From the NCBI RefSeq assembly GCF_002160325.1, contig NZ_NFKJ01000009.1:49550-113549 (forward strand): 64,000 bases of DNA, written 5' to 3'. The translations under genes and the position numbers were made by a program. Below are positions 9,565 to 19,925 of this stretch, piece by piece. The notes below the pieces were generated by a model. That model saw only the letters and a program-made list of their open reading frames with translations, had not been told where the DNA came from and made no database searches. Every line of letters starts with the position of its first letter. Positions within the stretch are counted from its first letter, which is position 1. The DNA is from Lachnoclostridium sp. An181. GTDB taxonomy: Bacteria > Bacillota > Clostridia > Lachnospirales > Lachnospiraceae.

Positions 9565-9798
9565 TTATTCAATTCCCAAAATCTCTGCAAGCACCTCTAT
9601 CAGCACTTCATTGGTACAGGATTTTACATATCCCATCATGTGCAGGGAAATCTCGTCCCATTTTTCTGCATCACTTAACTTCCCGTTGTGTCTTGTCTCA
9701 TCGATCAGGCGCACAAGCTGCGGCGCAAGCTCTTCATATGTCTCCACTGTAGTGTCTGTCACCATCTTTCGTAGCTGTTCTTTTGTCGTTGGTACCAT
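9565..9798 (-). CDS. Small uncharacterised acidic protein
   Basis: A 77-residue soluble, mostly helical protein that I do not recognise. It has no signal peptide, membrane segment or cysteine cluster apart from a single Cys. The ATG at 9798 has GGGAGG seven bases upstream; a longer frame overlaps smpB and is rejected. It begins 16 bases after the smpB stop and is followed by a terminator, so it is probably the last gene of the rnr-smpB operon. Confidence 0.65.
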   Translation of the reverse strand: MVPTTKEQLRKMVTDTTVETYEELAPQLVRLIDETRHNGKLSDAEKWDEISLHMMGYVKSCTNEVLIEVLAEILGIE

Positions 9799-9814
9799 CT
9801 TTTTCCTCCCACCC

Positions 9815-10288
9815 TTATCCAAAATTGCGCACTTTGAATTCTCGTTGCGCCTCTCTTGTCTGGTCTTTCTTTGCAATGTCCGCGCGCTTGTCATAAAGTT
9901 TTTTTCCTTTTGCAAGTCCGACCTCCACCTTCACAAGGCTGCCTTTAAAGTAGACCTTCAAAGGAACCACCGTGATCCCTTTTTCTTTCATCTTTCCAAA
10001 CATTTTGAGGATTTCATTTTTGTGCAGCAAAAGTTTTTTCACACGAAGCGGATCTTTATTGAAAATATTCCCCTTTTCATACGGGCTGACGTGCATACCG
10101 TAGACAAACATTTCTCCGTTCTCGATTCGGATAAACGCTTCTTTTATACTGCATCTGCCCATGCGCAGGGATTTTACTTCTGTCCCGTGAAGGGCAATCC
10201 CAGCCTCGTAGGTATCCAGGATAAAATAGTCATGATATGCTTTCTTGTTGTTTGCGATCAATTTGCCGTCCACCTTACTCTTTGCCAT
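9815..10288 (-). CDS. smpB: SsrA-binding protein SmpB
   Basis: SmpB binds tmRNA and brings it to stalled ribosomes for trans-translation. The 157-residue protein has the typical start [34 protein letters not shown], the middle [22 protein letters not shown] and a basic [17 protein letters not shown] tail that folds in the decoding centre. It overlaps the rnr 3' end by 14 bases, a common rnr-smpB arrangement. No tmRNA gene was found in the window. Confidence 0.96.
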   Translation of the reverse strand: MAKSKVDGKLIANNKKAYHDYFILDTYEAGIALHGTEVKSLRMGRCSIKEAFIRIENGEMFVYGMHVSPYEKGNIFNKDPLRVKKLLLHKNEILKMFGKMKEKGITVVPLKVYFKGSLVKVEVGLAKGKKLYDKRADIAKKDQTREAQREFKVRNFG

Positions 10289-12419
10289 CCGTCTCTCCTC
10301 CTTTTACAAGCTTAAAGTCAATGGTCCTTGAAAACCGGTCCGTGCCTGCGACCTTCACCTTCACTTTCTGTCCAAGCTTATAGCTCTTTCCTGTGTGCAT
10401 ACCGACCATTTCATAGGTGTCCTCCATATATTCATAGTGGTCATCCTGCATCTGCATGACATGAACAAGTCCTTCCACTGTATTTGGGAGCTCCACATAC
10501 ATGCCCCACTTTGTAATGCTTGAAATCACACCTTCAAATACTTCCCCTTCATGTTCTTCCATATACTCCACTTTTTTCAGTTTAACTGTCTCTCTTTCCG
10601 CCTCTTCTGCGATCCGCTCCCTTTCACTGGACTGTGTGCACACTTCCGGGAGGATCTTTTCATAATGGGAGAGCCGGTTTTCGTTCATCTTTCCCCTCAG
10701 CGTCTCCTTAATGATCCTGTGGATCTGAAGATCCGGGTATCTTCGGATCGGCGAGGTAAAATGGCAGTAGTAGGCTGCCGCCAATCCAAAGTGTCCGGTG
10801 TTCTCCACCGTATACTTTGCCTGTTTCATAGAACGAAGAGCCAGTCTGCTGATCAAAGCCTCCTGTGGTGTATCCTCGATCTTTGCCAGAAGTTTCTGGA
10901 TCTCCTTTGGCCTTACCGCCTGGTTTGCAATGTGCATGGAATGGCCAAAGTTATTGATAAAGGCAGCAAGCTTTTTGATCTTGTCCTCATCCGGCACATC
11001 ATGGGTACGGTACACGAACGGGATTTCCTGCCAGAAAAAATGTTCCGCGATCGTCTCATTTGTGATGAGCATAAAATCTTCGATCAGTTTTGTGGCTGTA
11101 TTTCTGTCATATGGTTGCAGACTCTGCGGATGTCCCTCTTCATCCAGGATCACCTTTGTCTCCGGAAAATCAAAATCAATGGATCCCCTCTTCCTTCTTT
11201 TTTCCCTCAAAAGTTTTGCAAGGGTTTCCATCTCTTCAAACATGGGAACAAATTCCCGGTACCGTTCTCTCTCGGTTTCGTCTTTGTCCTCCAGGATCTT
11301 CTTTACGCTTGTGTATGTCATTCTCTTATCCACACAGATCACTGACTCCGCGATTTTGTGGTCAACGACATTTCCTTTTTCGTCAATGGTCATAATGCAG
11401 CTTAAGGCAAGCCTGTCCTCCCCTGCATTCAAAGAGCAGATCCCGTTTGAGAGCACTTTCGGCAGCATAGGGATCACCCGGTCCACAAGATAGACACTGG
11501 TCCCCCGTTTGCGCGCCTCCCGATCCAGGGCGCTGTTCTCCTGCACATAGTTGGTCACATCCGCAATGTGAACGCCCAAAATATACTTATCCCCCTCTTT
11601 TCTCACAGACACTGCATCATCCAGATCTTTCGCATCTTCCCCGTCAATGGTCACCATCATCCAGTCACGCAAATCCATTCTTCCCGCCATATCCGCGCTG
11701 CTGACCGGTTTTCCGACACGCTCGGCCTGATTTTTCACCTTTTCCGGAAAATCCGTGGGAAGGTCATACCCTTTGACAATGGATAAAATGTCAGTACCCG
11801 GCTCATCTGCATATCCCAAGATTTCCACAACAGTGCCTTCCGGTTTCTTTCCTTCTCCACCGTAAAACGTAAGCTCCACCACGACTTTTTGTCCTGTCTC
11901 TGCGCCTTTTGATTTCTCCGCCGGAACAAAAATATCCTGTCTGATCCTTTCATTGTCCGGCACCACGAACCCGAAACTTTTGCTCTTCTGGTAATATCCC
12001 ACAACTTTTGTAAGTCCGTGGGAAAGTATTTTTGCAATCTTTCCCTCCCTTCGTTTGCCCTCTTTTGCCGGTTTCAATACCACTTCCACCTCATCCCCCA
12101 AAAAGGCATATCCCGAGTCCTCCTCAGAGATAAAAATATCCTCCCCGCCGTCCGCCGGGGTGACAAATCCAAACCCCTTGGCGTGAGGCTGGTATACGCC
12201 GGTGAGCTGCCGGCCTCCTCCTTTGACGTATTTTCCTTTCTGGGTCACATGGATTTTTCCTTCCCTCTCAAGTTCATCCAGGATCTCTTTTAACTCATGC
12301 TTTTCAGCCTTTGGCACTTGAAGAAGTACGGCGAGCTCTTTTAGTTTCATCGGCACGTAGAGATCGTCGCACATAAATTCATAGATCAGTTTTTTTCTTT
12401 TTTCAAATATTGATTCCAT
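10275..12419 (-). CDS. rnr: Ribonuclease R
   Basis: A 714-residue 3'-5' exoribonuclease. Domains in order: N-terminal winged helix (1-70), two cold-shock domains (about 75-215), the RNB catalytic domain starting at [25 protein letters not shown] with its metal-binding aspartates and the [11 protein letters not shown] motif, and a C-terminal S1 domain ([19 protein letters not shown]). RNase R degrades structured RNA and works with SmpB/tmRNA. The ATG at 12419 follows GGATGGAG; the upstream ATG lacks a better site. It is co-directional with secG but separated from it by a strong terminator. Confidence 0.96.
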   Translation of the reverse strand: MESIFEKRKKLIYEFMCDDLYVPMKLKELAVLLQVPKAEKHELKEILDELEREGKIHVTQKGKYVKGGGRQLTGVYQPHAKGFGFVTPADGGEDIFISEEDSGYAFLGDEVEVVLKPAKEGKRREGKIAKILSHGLTKVVGYYQKSKSFGFVVPDNERIRQDIFVPAEKSKGAETGQKVVVELTFYGGEGKKPEGTVVEILGYADEPGTDILSIVKGYDLPTDFPEKVKNQAERVGKPVSSADMAGRMDLRDWMMVTIDGEDAKDLDDAVSVRKEGDKYILGVHIADVTNYVQENSALDREARKRGTSVYLVDRVIPMLPKVLSNGICSLNAGEDRLALSCIMTIDEKGNVVDHKIAESVICVDKRMTYTSVKKILEDKDETERERYREFVPMFEEMETLAKLLREKRRKRGSIDFDFPETKVILDEEGHPQSLQPYDRNTATKLIEDFMLITNETIAEHFFWQEIPFVYRTHDVPDEDKIKKLAAFINNFGHSMHIANQAVRPKEIQKLLAKIEDTPQEALISRLALRSMKQAKYTVENTGHFGLAAAYYCHFTSPIRRYPDLQIHRIIKETLRGKMNENRLSHYEKILPEVCTQSSERERIAEEAERETVKLKKVEYMEEHEGEVFEGVISSITKWGMYVELPNTVEGLVHVMQMQDDHYEYMEDTYEMVGMHTGKSYKLGQKVKVKVAGTDRFSRTIDFKLVKGGETDGKE

Positions 12420-12460
12420 ATATCTCCATCCTCTTATCCGCATTCCGTATGAATGTAAGA

Positions 12461-12497
12461 CAAAAGAAAAACACTCTATTTTTCCAAATAGAGTGTT
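12461..12497 (-). terminator. Rho-independent terminator after secG
   Basis: A perfect 12-bp stem AACACTCTATTT/AAATAGAGTGTT with a 4-base loop, followed on the minus strand by a T-rich run, lies between secG and rnr. Confidence 0.9.
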
Positions 12498-12525
12498 CCA
12501 TCCTCAGCCTGTATTCATACTTTTA

Positions 12526-12768
12526 TTAAGCGAATACATGTAAATTCAATACTGCTGCAAGTACAAAAAATAAAACTGCCACAACTCTTGTACCTTTAAC
12601 AAGGGCACCTTCCATGGAACGTCCCTTATTCTGTCCCCAGTATGTCTCTGCGGCTCCACTGATTGTACCAAGTCCTGCTGACTTTCCTTCCTGCATCAAT
12701 ACGACTGCTGTCAATGCAATACAATCTATCACGAAAATAATTGTCAACACGATTTTTAAAATGTCCAT
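12526..12768 (-). CDS. secG: Preprotein translocase subunit SecG
   Basis: SecG is the small two-helix subunit of the SecYEG protein export channel. The protein has two membrane helices (about 4-24 and 58-78) joined by the conserved VVLMQEGKSAGLGTISG segment. Start choice is uncertain: GGAGG lies four bases before an ATG at 12774 and ten before the ATG at 12768; I use the latter because MDILKIVLTIIF matches the family start. It precedes rnr, a frequent Clostridia order, and has its own terminator. Confidence 0.93.
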   Translation of the reverse strand: MDILKIVLTIIFVIDCIALTAVVLMQEGKSAGLGTISGAAETYWGQNKGRSMEGALVKGTRVVAVLFFVLAAVLNLHVFA

Positions 12769-12840
12769 TCCCATCGCACCTCCTGTGTATAAACCATATT
12801 TATGGTACCACATTCATGCTGTTTTTGCAAGGTGTATTTT

Positions 12841-14157
12841 CTATTTTGCTATCTCAAATCTGGTAAATGGATTCTCGTACTGCGCCCCGTCCGAAAGCCG
12901 GTCTTCGATCCGCAAAAGCCGGTTGTATTTTGCTGTTCTCTCTGCTCTGCAAGGCGCTCCTGTTTTGATCTGACCTGCATTGCACGCCACTGCCAGATCG
13001 GAGATAAAACTGTCCTCCGTCTCCCCGGAACGGTGAGAGATGACAACCTGGTATCCTGCCACTTTGGCAAGCTCAACAGCCTGCAAAGCCTCTGTGAGCG
13101 TCCCGATCTGGTTCACCTTGATAAGAATGGCATTGGCTGCTTTTTTCTGGATTCCAAGCGCAAGCCTTCTTGTATTTGTGACAAACAGATCATCTCCTAC
13201 AAGCTGAAGATCCTGGCCAAGCCTTGTTGTCAGAAGTTCCCATCCTTCCCAGTCCTCCTCGTCCAGAGGGTCCTCCACAGAAACGATCGGAAACTCTTCC
13301 ATTAATTCCTCCAGGTATTCGATGATCTCCTCGGAAGAGCGGACCACTTTTTTCTCCTGTCCTTTGCTCTCTCCTTCAAAGACATATTTTCCAAAATCCT
13401 TGTCGTAAAGCTCTGAAGCAGCCATGTCAAGGGCAATGGCGATCTCCATACCCGGCTTATACCCTGCTCTTATGATGGCTTCACGGATAAAATAGAGCAC
13501 CTCTTTTGCCGAAGTAAGCTCAGGTGCAAATCCGCCTTCGTCGCCAACAGCAGTCGTGTATCCCTTTTCCTTCAAAATCTGTTTCAACGTATGATACACT
13601 TCCGTGCACATCTGAAGTCCTTTTTTAAAACAGCAAGCCCCCACAGGCATGATCATAAATTCCTGGATATCAATGGCATTGTCCGCATGCCTTCCCCCGT
13701 TTAAAATATTCATCATCGGCACAGGCATCTTTCTTGCACCCACGCCTCCAAGGTATGCATAGAGCGGAAGACCAAGCGCCTTGGCCGCGGTCCTTGCACA
13801 GGCAAGAGATACCCCAAGCATTGCATTTGCACCAAGATTGCTTTTGTTCTCCGTGCCGTCCCTTCTTAAGAGGATGCGGTCAATCGTACACTGGTCCAGC
13901 ACATTGGTTCCGATAAGCTCCTGCGCGATTTGATTGTTCACATGATCCACAGCCTTTTCCACGCCAAGCCCCCTGTATCTTTTTCCTCCGTCTCTGAGCT
14001 CTGCTGCCTCAAACTTTCCAGTGGATGCCCCGGAAGGCACTTGTGCACGGCCTACGTACTCATCTGCCGCCAACACCTCCACCTCCACAGTTGGATTTCC
14101 CCTGGAGTCCAAGATTTCTCTTGCAAAAATATCCGTAATCGGCAAATATTTCAACAT
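12841..14157 (-). CDS. eno: Enolase
   Basis: Enolase converts 2-phosphoglycerate to phosphoenolpyruvate in glycolysis. The 438-residue protein shows [37 protein letters not shown], the metal ligands in [23 protein letters not shown] and VGDDLFVTN, and the catalytic Lys in [14 protein letters not shown] followed by [14 protein letters not shown]. The ATG at 14157 has AAGGAGG seven bases upstream; a longer in-frame ATG starts inside that ribosome binding site. It stands alone between secG and a MATE gene. Confidence 0.97.
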   Translation of the reverse strand: MLKYLPITDIFAREILDSRGNPTVEVEVLAADEYVGRAQVPSGASTGKFEAAELRDGGKRYRGLGVEKAVDHVNNQIAQELIGTNVLDQCTIDRILLRRDGTENKSNLGANAMLGVSLACARTAAKALGLPLYAYLGGVGARKMPVPMMNILNGGRHADNAIDIQEFMIMPVGACCFKKGLQMCTEVYHTLKQILKEKGYTTAVGDEGGFAPELTSAKEVLYFIREAIIRAGYKPGMEIAIALDMAASELYDKDFGKYVFEGESKGQEKKVVRSSEEIIEYLEELMEEFPIVSVEDPLDEEDWEGWELLTTRLGQDLQLVGDDLFVTNTRRLALGIQKKAANAILIKVNQIGTLTEALQAVELAKVAGYQVVISHRSGETEDSFISDLAVACNAGQIKTGAPCRAERTAKYNRLLRIEDRLSDGAQYENPFTRFEIAK

Positions 14158-14236
14158 GTCAAATTCCTCCTTTTTCATGGAGATAGTATGACCAGAGCGA
14201 AATCATTCCATACCGGGACGAATTTTGTAAAATTTT

Positions 14237-15586
14237 CTATTTTTGATTCAGATATTTTTTCAAAACAATCACGAACCAGAGCGGCACCACAATTCCTTTG
14301 ATGATGCTGGAGATGGAAAGGCTCCACCATACTCCGTCAAGGCCAAGCGCTGTGGAAGACAAAAGAAGGGCCATCGGGATCCTCGCCGCTGTAAAGACAA
14401 TGCTCACAACCGCAGGCGGAGTTGGTTTCCCGAGTCCCTGAAACGCGCCTGCAGATGTCAGTTCATTGCAGTTGAACCATTCTGAAACTCCAAGGATCCA
14501 AAGGTAGCTTACGCCCATTGGGATCACGTCTTTTTCCGTGATAAATATTTTGAAGATCGACTCCGGAAAAACAACAAGCAAAAGTGTGGTAAAGATTCCC
14601 CACACGACCATGATGGCCATTGCTGTCTCGTATCCTTTTTTGATCCGCTCCTTTTTTCCGGCTCCATGATTCTGCGCTATAAATGCATTGACCGCGGAAC
14701 CGAATCCTTCCGCTGTCATCCACGCGATGGACTCAATCTGGCTGCCGACTTTCTGCACTGCCACAGCTGCATCTCCCCATGCAGCCACGATCCTTGCTGT
14801 TGCCATTCCGATCATGGAAAAGATCATGCTCTGCACGGCAACCGGAAATCCCATTTTCAAAATCATAATCATATACATTTTCTGTGGTTTTTGAAACAAG
14901 TGTAGTCTCTGGAAAATGACCGGTTCCTTCCACACGATCTTCAAAAACACAAGAAACACAATAATCTGTGCCAGCACAGTGGCAATAGCAGCGCCTGCAA
15001 CACCCATTTTCGGAAAAGGTCCCATGCCGAAAATAAGGACAGGGTCCATGACAATGTTCACAACAAGACCGATCAACGTTGCCTTAAACGTCACAAGACT
15101 CTTTCCCATGGCCGTCATAATTCCTGTGAGCACCAGATTCATAAAATTAAAGATGATGCACCCACCTGTTATCATGAGATATATCTTTGCATCGTTTCTC
15201 ACTTCCGGCTGATTTAGTTTAAAAAAAGCAATCAGCGGCCGAATAAAAATAGTGCATGCGGCGGCAAACAAAATTCCAAACAAGACGCCCATCTGGATGG
15301 CATTTCTTGCATAGGATGCCGCCTCGTCGATCTTCCCGCCACCAAGCGCATGAGCGGTTTTAATCTGTCCTCCGATCCTTGGGATCGTGATCAGGCCGTT
15401 GGAAAACCAAATATACATACCCGCAGCGCCCACTGCCGCAACTGCACCACTGCCCACCCGTCCGATCCAGATCATATCCGTCAGGTTATACGCCATCTGA
15501 ATAAAAGAAGTCCCCATGATCGGCAGCGCAAGTCTTGCAAGCGAGCCGGCAATGGGGCCATTCAGCAAATCACATTCTTTTTTCAT
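14237..15586 (-). CDS. MATE family multidrug/cation efflux transporter
   Basis: A 449-residue integral membrane protein of the MATE family with about 12 predicted helices. It begins with the family-typical GPIAGSLARLALPIMGTSFIQMAYNLTDMIWIGRVG, and the second half repeats the pattern MILKMGFPVAVQSMIF. MATE pumps export drugs or metabolites in exchange for Na+ or H+. The substrate is unknown. It is transcribed alone, divergent from the yitT-like gene. Confidence 0.9.
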   Translation of the reverse strand: MKKECDLLNGPIAGSLARLALPIMGTSFIQMAYNLTDMIWIGRVGSGAVAAVGAAGMYIWFSNGLITIPRIGGQIKTAHALGGGKIDEAASYARNAIQMGVLFGILFAAACTIFIRPLIAFFKLNQPEVRNDAKIYLMITGGCIIFNFMNLVLTGIMTAMGKSLVTFKATLIGLVVNIVMDPVLIFGMGPFPKMGVAGAAIATVLAQIIVFLVFLKIVWKEPVIFQRLHLFQKPQKMYMIMILKMGFPVAVQSMIFSMIGMATARIVAAWGDAAVAVQKVGSQIESIAWMTAEGFGSAVNAFIAQNHGAGKKERIKKGYETAMAIMVVWGIFTTLLLVVFPESIFKIFITEKDVIPMGVSYLWILGVSEWFNCNELTSAGAFQGLGKPTPPAVVSIVFTAARIPMALLLSSTALGLDGVWWSLSISSIIKGIVVPLWFVIVLKKYLNQK

Positions 15587-15700
15587 CTGTATTCCTATCC
15601 TTCCTCTTTGTCGTCTTACACTGCCTTTTTATTGTATCTGCAAGCATCTTTTTCGTCAACATACTCTCAAAAATTCCAGTGCTTTTAAAGTCGAATTTTC

Positions 15701-15729
15701 TTGTCTTTTCTATAGACAGAATGTAAAAT
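15701..15729 (+). promoter_or_regulatory. Promoter of the YitT-like gene
   Basis: TTGTCT (15701-15706) and TAAAAT (15724-15729) are separated by 17 bases. The spacer holds TGTCT-N7-AGACA, which could be an operator. Transcription would begin near 15736, which favours the downstream start codon at 15766. Confidence 0.55.
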
Positions 15730-15765
15730 CATATAGGAATGAAATCTGAAAGGAAACAAAAAGTT

Positions 15766-16614
15766 ATGCAAAAAGAATCCACTTTAAAAACCTACACTCT
15801 CCTGACGGCGAGTATTGCCATGATGGCGGTGGGGACGTATTTCTTTAAATTCACGAACAATTTTACGTTCGGCGGTATCACCGGCCTTGCAGTCCTTATA
15901 GCAAAAACCGGACTGATGTCAGCCAGCGACTTTACCTTTGTCATGAATATCGTCCTTCTTGTCATTGGCTTTCTTGTGCTTGGCAGGGGATTCGGATTTA
16001 AGACTGCTTACTGCAGCATTCTTTTATCTGTCATGTTGAGCGCCCTTGAGCGCCTCTTTCCGATGAGCCGTCCTTTGACAGATCAGCCTATGCTGGAATT
16101 GATGTTTGCCATCGCACTCCCTGCGTTCGCCTCTGCCATACTTTTCAACATCGGTTCATCAAGCGGCGGAACAGACATCATAGCCATGATTTTTAAAAAG
16201 TACACAAGCGTCAACATCGGAAAGTCTTTGATGATCACTGATGTGGGAATCACGCTGGCAGGTTTCTTGATCTTTGACATCAAGACCGGACTCTATTCCG
16301 TACTCGGACTGGCCATCCGCTCCTTTATGGTGGACAACTTTATCGAGAGCCTGAACCTTAGCAAATATTTCAACATTGTCTGTTCAAAGCCTGAGCCGAT
16401 CTGCGATTACATCACACACACGCTGAACAAAAGCGCAACCGTCTGTTCTGCGAAAGGCGCATTCTCCGGCCAGGAAAAATACATCATCTTTACGGCCATG
16501 ACGCGCTATCAGGCCGTGAAACTTCGAAACTTTATCAAACAAGAAGAGCCGGAGGCCTTTATCCTCATCTCCAATACAAGCGAGATCATCGGAAAAGGAT
16601 TTCACAGCATTTAA
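15766..16614 (+). CDS. YitT family membrane protein (DUF161/DUF2179)
   Basis: A protein of about 282 residues with five to six membrane helices, the FGGITGLAVL and FNIGSSSGGTDIIAMIFKKYTSVNIGK motifs of YitT proteins, and a soluble C-terminal DUF2179 domain (about 200-282) of uncertain role. An in-frame ATG at 15739 would give 291 residues but would lie at the predicted transcript start; the ATG at 15766 follows AAAGGA at a long spacing. Its 3' end overlaps the convergent large membrane protein gene by 4 bases. Confidence 0.85.
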   Translation: MQKESTLKTYTLLTASIAMMAVGTYFFKFTNNFTFGGITGLAVLIAKTGLMSASDFTFVMNIVLLVIGFLVLGRGFGFKTAYCSILLSVMLSALERLFPMSRPLTDQPMLELMFAIALPAFASAILFNIGSSSGGTDIIAMIFKKYTSVNIGKSLMITDVGITLAGFLIFDIKTGLYSVLGLAIRSFMVDNFIESLNLSKYFNIVCSKPEPICDYITHTLNKSATVCSAKGAFSGQEKYIIFTAMTRYQAVKLRNFIKQEEPEAFILISNTSEIIGKGFHSI

Positions 16615-18281
16615 GTTTCCTCTGCTATTGTTCTTGTGCCGATTCCAAGCAGGAGGGGCAGAAGGAACAACAGCGGAAGCGCATACCGAAAATAGATGGT
16701 GCCGTTTACCGGGGAGAGAAAGTTTACAAGGATCAAACACACAGCCGGAAGATACAAAGACGCGGCTGCATACTTTCTCTTCCTGAGCAAAAAGGCAAGC
16801 GCTCCAAGCGTGATCCATGTATAGAGGGCCGGTGATTCCAAAACCGAAAATACTTTAGAGGAATGCACCATATCCGAATATTTCTCGATTCCTTCCCTGG
16901 CGCCTTTAAATTCTGGCAGTGAATGGAAAGAAAAGCCTTTTCCGTCAATCCTCTCTCTCATACAGCGTTCACTCGTCTTTTCATAATATTTTCCCCTTTG
17001 AGTGCCATTATCCCAGATGTAAAAATAGCCATATGTCTGATCCAAAAATGCCTCCACATAGCATTTGGGGTATTTCAACAGCATTTCTCCCCATACTTGA
17101 AAATATTCCTTCATTTCCTGCCCAGTGGCATCTTCACGGAACGTATTTTTCACAGGGTCCGAAAGATCCGGATCATAATTCTTTCCTATCTTGTCATAAT
17201 CCAGCACTTGGTCAATGACTTCTTTTTCTCTCTTTGTGATCTCATCCCCATATTCTTTTACGCACCGCGCTGTCTGCTGAAACGGAATGGATAATGCCTC
17301 TCTTCTGCTGCCCGGCGTGATCAAAAGCGCTGGGTAGAGCGCATTTACAATAAGGAAATATACTGCCGCACTTCCAATGAAAACAGAGGCAAACCGAAAA
17401 AAGTATTTCTTTTTCTTCCAAAACACAAACAAAATCGGAAGAGAAAACAAAAGGACATACACACCGTTTTGCCGCAGCAGACACATCAGGCACGCGGTAA
17501 GAAAAAAGAGCACCATTTTCCCCTTCTTTTCCAGCATGGCCCCTTCACTTCTGACCACATCCACAAGAAAAAGCACAAAAAGCACCACGCTGTCTGCAAA
17601 CAAGGTATCTTTGCTCAAAAGCACCACATACCTTGGCACGATCGGATACAGCGCAAAAATCCCCATCGTAACACTCTGACACCAGATTGGCAGCTTTAAT
17701 TTCTTCAGGTATGCAATTGTACAGGAGAGTACTGCGGCTGTGGAAAAAAACTGAACCAATGTGTACAAAAAAATCCCCAGATTATCGGAATGAAAAACTT
17801 CCCTTCCGATTTTTACTGCTCCTCCCATCAAAACCGTATGCAAAACCGGATGATGGTTGTTGATCAGCTGATCTTGGGATATCAGATTCAGGTAATTCGA
17901 TGTCCCGTTTGGCAATTGAAAAAACTGACTGATCTGCGCCCCCGTATCTCCCATAAAAATTCCCGGGTAATACGCGATCAGGTACGGCAGCCAGAAAATC
18001 GTCAAAACAAAAAATGCACTTCCAAAGGGATGTTCTTCCAGAATCCTTCCAATCTTCCCCTTTGGCGGCTTTCTCTCCCATCTCTTGGAATTGTCTATAA
18101 AATCATAGATTTCCCCGAGCAAAAAACTATAAATCCCAAAAAGAACGACACAGACGAAAACCGCAGCCAAAATCCTCCACGGACTTCCTATGAGCATATC
18201 CAGACTGTGCGTTACCTCCATACTGTATCCTGTGACGGTAAATACAGAAAACAGTGCTGCCGTCAGACGTATCCATCCCAT
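16611..18281 (-). CDS. DUF6020-like large membrane protein linked to the dlt operon
   Basis: A 556-residue polytopic membrane protein with about 11-13 helices and a soluble loop (about 330-460). It resembles the DUF6020 family of glycosyltransferase-like (GT-C fold) membrane proteins: features include GIFMGDTGAQISQFFQLP, the NNHHPVLHTVLMGG segment after the first helices and RYVVLLSKDTLFADS. No activity is proven for the family. It starts 98 bases after dltX on the same strand with GGGAGG upstream, so a cell-envelope role coupled to teichoic-acid decoration is an inference from position only. Confidence 0.65.
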   Translation of the reverse strand: MGWIRLTAALFSVFTVTGYSMEVTHSLDMLIGSPWRILAAVFVCVVLFGIYSFLLGEIYDFIDNSKRWERKPPKGKIGRILEEHPFGSAFFVLTIFWLPYLIAYYPGIFMGDTGAQISQFFQLPNGTSNYLNLISQDQLINNHHPVLHTVLMGGAVKIGREVFHSDNLGIFLYTLVQFFSTAAVLSCTIAYLKKLKLPIWCQSVTMGIFALYPIVPRYVVLLSKDTLFADSVVLFVLFLVDVVRSEGAMLEKKGKMVLFFLTACLMCLLRQNGVYVLLFSLPILFVFWKKKKYFFRFASVFIGSAAVYFLIVNALYPALLITPGSRREALSIPFQQTARCVKEYGDEITKREKEVIDQVLDYDKIGKNYDPDLSDPVKNTFREDATGQEMKEYFQVWGEMLLKYPKCYVEAFLDQTYGYFYIWDNGTQRGKYYEKTSERCMRERIDGKGFSFHSLPEFKGAREGIEKYSDMVHSSKVFSVLESPALYTWITLGALAFLLRKRKYAAASLYLPAVCLILVNFLSPVNGTIYFRYALPLLFLLPLLLGIGTRTIAEET

Positions 18282-18379
18282 GTTTCAACCTCCCTGATTG
18301 TCCATTTACTTTTTATCCCCACAAAGGCAGGAGCCATCCAAACAGATGGCGCCTGCCCATACATTTCTCTTTTGCTGTT

Positions 18380-18541
18380 TTAAAACTGCGAATACACGAA
18401 CTGCGGTGCTGTGGAAAGATTCGCAGACATCAGATAAACATAAAGTATCACCATAAGTCCATAAAAAGTCAAGACCCACAGGATAAAATTACTTATTTTA
18501 TTCCTTTTTATTTTCCTGATAAAATCTGTAAATACTTTCAT
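18380..18541 (-). CDS. dltX: DltX, small D-alanylation accessory protein
   Basis: I translated this 53-residue frame by hand. It has a basic N-terminus (MKVFTDFIRKIKRNK), one membrane helix (about 16-40) and the C-terminus NLSTAPQFVYSQF, matching the single-helix DltX pattern that ends in an aromatic F-x-Y-x-x-F tail. DltX is needed for D-alanine transfer to teichoic acids. It overlaps the last 44 bases of dltD in another frame. In Bacilli dltX usually precedes dltA; here it comes last. A GGATGGG element lies upstream of the ATG. Confidence 0.78.
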   Translation of the reverse strand: MKVFTDFIRKIKRNKISNFILWVLTFYGLMVILYVYLMSANLSTAPQFVYSQF

Positions 18542-19670
18542 TCACATCTACCCATCCTTTCTTTCCAAGATGCACCCGGTCACAGAAAAAGTACGGTGTA
18601 TATTCGTCTTCGGAAAAATCCGCCAGTTTGGCGCCGTATTCTTCTGCAATATCCCGGATATTCTGATAATATTTTTGTCTGGCCTCCTTTGGAAATTCCG
18701 TGTAGTCATAATAATATCCGTTTACAGGCATCATTACGAGCATAGGTTCGATTCCCATATCTTTACACACATCGAGAAAACTTTTCAGATCATCGTATTC
18801 CGGCGATACGGAGTATCCATTCCTTGCGTGCTTGCTGCTGCCTTTTTTCCCCGGAAGTATCTTCTTTAATTTCCGGTAATATTTGCTGTCAAAATAAAAT
18901 GGATTTTGTTCCTCTGCCTCACATTCTGCCACTGCTTTTTCCTTATATTGCTCAAAATCCAGGTCCTCTTTTTTTGGCTGTTTCTTTCCATCCATTTTTA
19001 TGCCTGCTCTTTTCATACCAGCCACAATGGAAAATCGCTCTTTTTCATCCAGGAAAGTATTCCAGAACTTTTTGTAAGCTTTATCCCAGAAACTGCCCTC
19101 CCCCTGATCTATGCGCTCGTACATTTGTACTCTCTCAAGCGTTGGGGGATCTACCTTCAAAAGTTTATTTGTCCTGTTTTGTATGTACTCCTTTGTCTTA
19201 TCGGAGAGCTTTTCATTGTCCAGCATTGCCAGATAGTGGGTTTCCGAAAAACGGGATGCAAATGCCTCGTCCACGACTCCTTCTTTTTTAAACCACTGAG
19301 GGGACAAAATGAGCACTGCTTTTTTGTTCGTCATAGATTCCCCGATGGATGCAAGTGTGATTGCATGTCCAAGGCACTGGTAATATCCCGTGCCGATAAG
19401 CATGGGATGAAAAGTGGTTTTGGAGAACATCTGTGTCGGGTGGTAAGCGGTCCCTTTTAGATGGTCAAACTCCGAGGAGCCAAACACAGGAATCACATCT
19501 TTATCAAGATTCTGTGCAATCCCTGCATGGGATTTGTATTTTTCCTCATTTACCCATGTGGCAACTTCCGGATTTTGCAGCGCAGCCTTCCTCCCCATAT
19601 AGACATGGCATCCTGCAATTGTTCCAAAAAACAGAGCTGCCGCCAGGAGAAACGCTGCTGCTTTTTTCAT
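18498..19670 (-). CDS. dltD: D-alanyl transfer protein DltD
   Basis: DltD is a membrane-anchored, outward-facing SGNH-like hydrolase/acyltransferase for teichoic acid D-alanylation. The 390-residue protein has a single N-terminal helix (about 1-20), the catalytic-serine motif VFGSSEFDHL and a C-terminal FFCDRVHLGKKGW segment with the Asp and His of the triad. It starts 3 bases after dltC, with GGAGGG upstream, and its end overlaps dltX. Confidence 0.93.
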   Translation of the reverse strand: MKKAAAFLLAAALFFGTIAGCHVYMGRKAALQNPEVATWVNEEKYKSHAGIAQNLDKDVIPVFGSSEFDHLKGTAYHPTQMFSKTTFHPMLIGTGYYQCLGHAITLASIGESMTNKKAVLILSPQWFKKEGVVDEAFASRFSETHYLAMLDNEKLSDKTKEYIQNRTNKLLKVDPPTLERVQMYERIDQGEGSFWDKAYKKFWNTFLDEKERFSIVAGMKRAGIKMDGKKQPKKEDLDFEQYKEKAVAECEAEEQNPFYFDSKYYRKLKKILPGKKGSSKHARNGYSVSPEYDDLKSFLDVCKDMGIEPMLVMMPVNGYYYDYTEFPKEARQKYYQNIRDIAEEYGAKLADFSEDEYTPYFFCDRVHLGKKGWVDVNESIYRFYQENKKE

Positions 19671-19673
19671 ACC

Positions 19674-19907
19674 TTACGCCCTCCTTGTTTCAACCAGCGC
19701 TATTACCTTTGCAGGAGTATCCACATCGCTTCTTTCAATCTCTGAAGGCGCGATCACAATGCCAAACCTCTCCTCCAGCTCTGCCAAAAGCTCTGCAAAT
19801 GCCAGGGAATCCAAAAGCCCGGATTCTAAAAGTTCTGTGTTCTCATCTTCCATTACTAGATCATCATCACAAATCTCTGCCAGTAATTCTAAAATCTCTT
19901 CTCTCAT
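19674..19907 (-). CDS. dltC: D-alanyl carrier protein DltC
   Basis: A 77-residue acidic acyl-carrier-type protein. The DSLAF motif places the phosphopantetheine serine at residue 34. It receives D-alanine from DltA and delivers it at the membrane with DltB. A clear AGGAGG site lies upstream; it sits between dltB (18-base gap) and dltD. Confidence 0.95.
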   Translation of the reverse strand: MREEILELLAEICDDDLVMEDENTELLESGLLDSLAFAELLAELEERFGIVIAPSEIERSDVDTPAKVIALVETRRA

Positions 19908-19925
19908 GTTATTTAACCTCCTGTG

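Noticed and set aside
10551..11493. Two long plus-strand frames opposite rnr
   Set aside because: They are antisense to the RNB domain, overlap one another and lack start signals.
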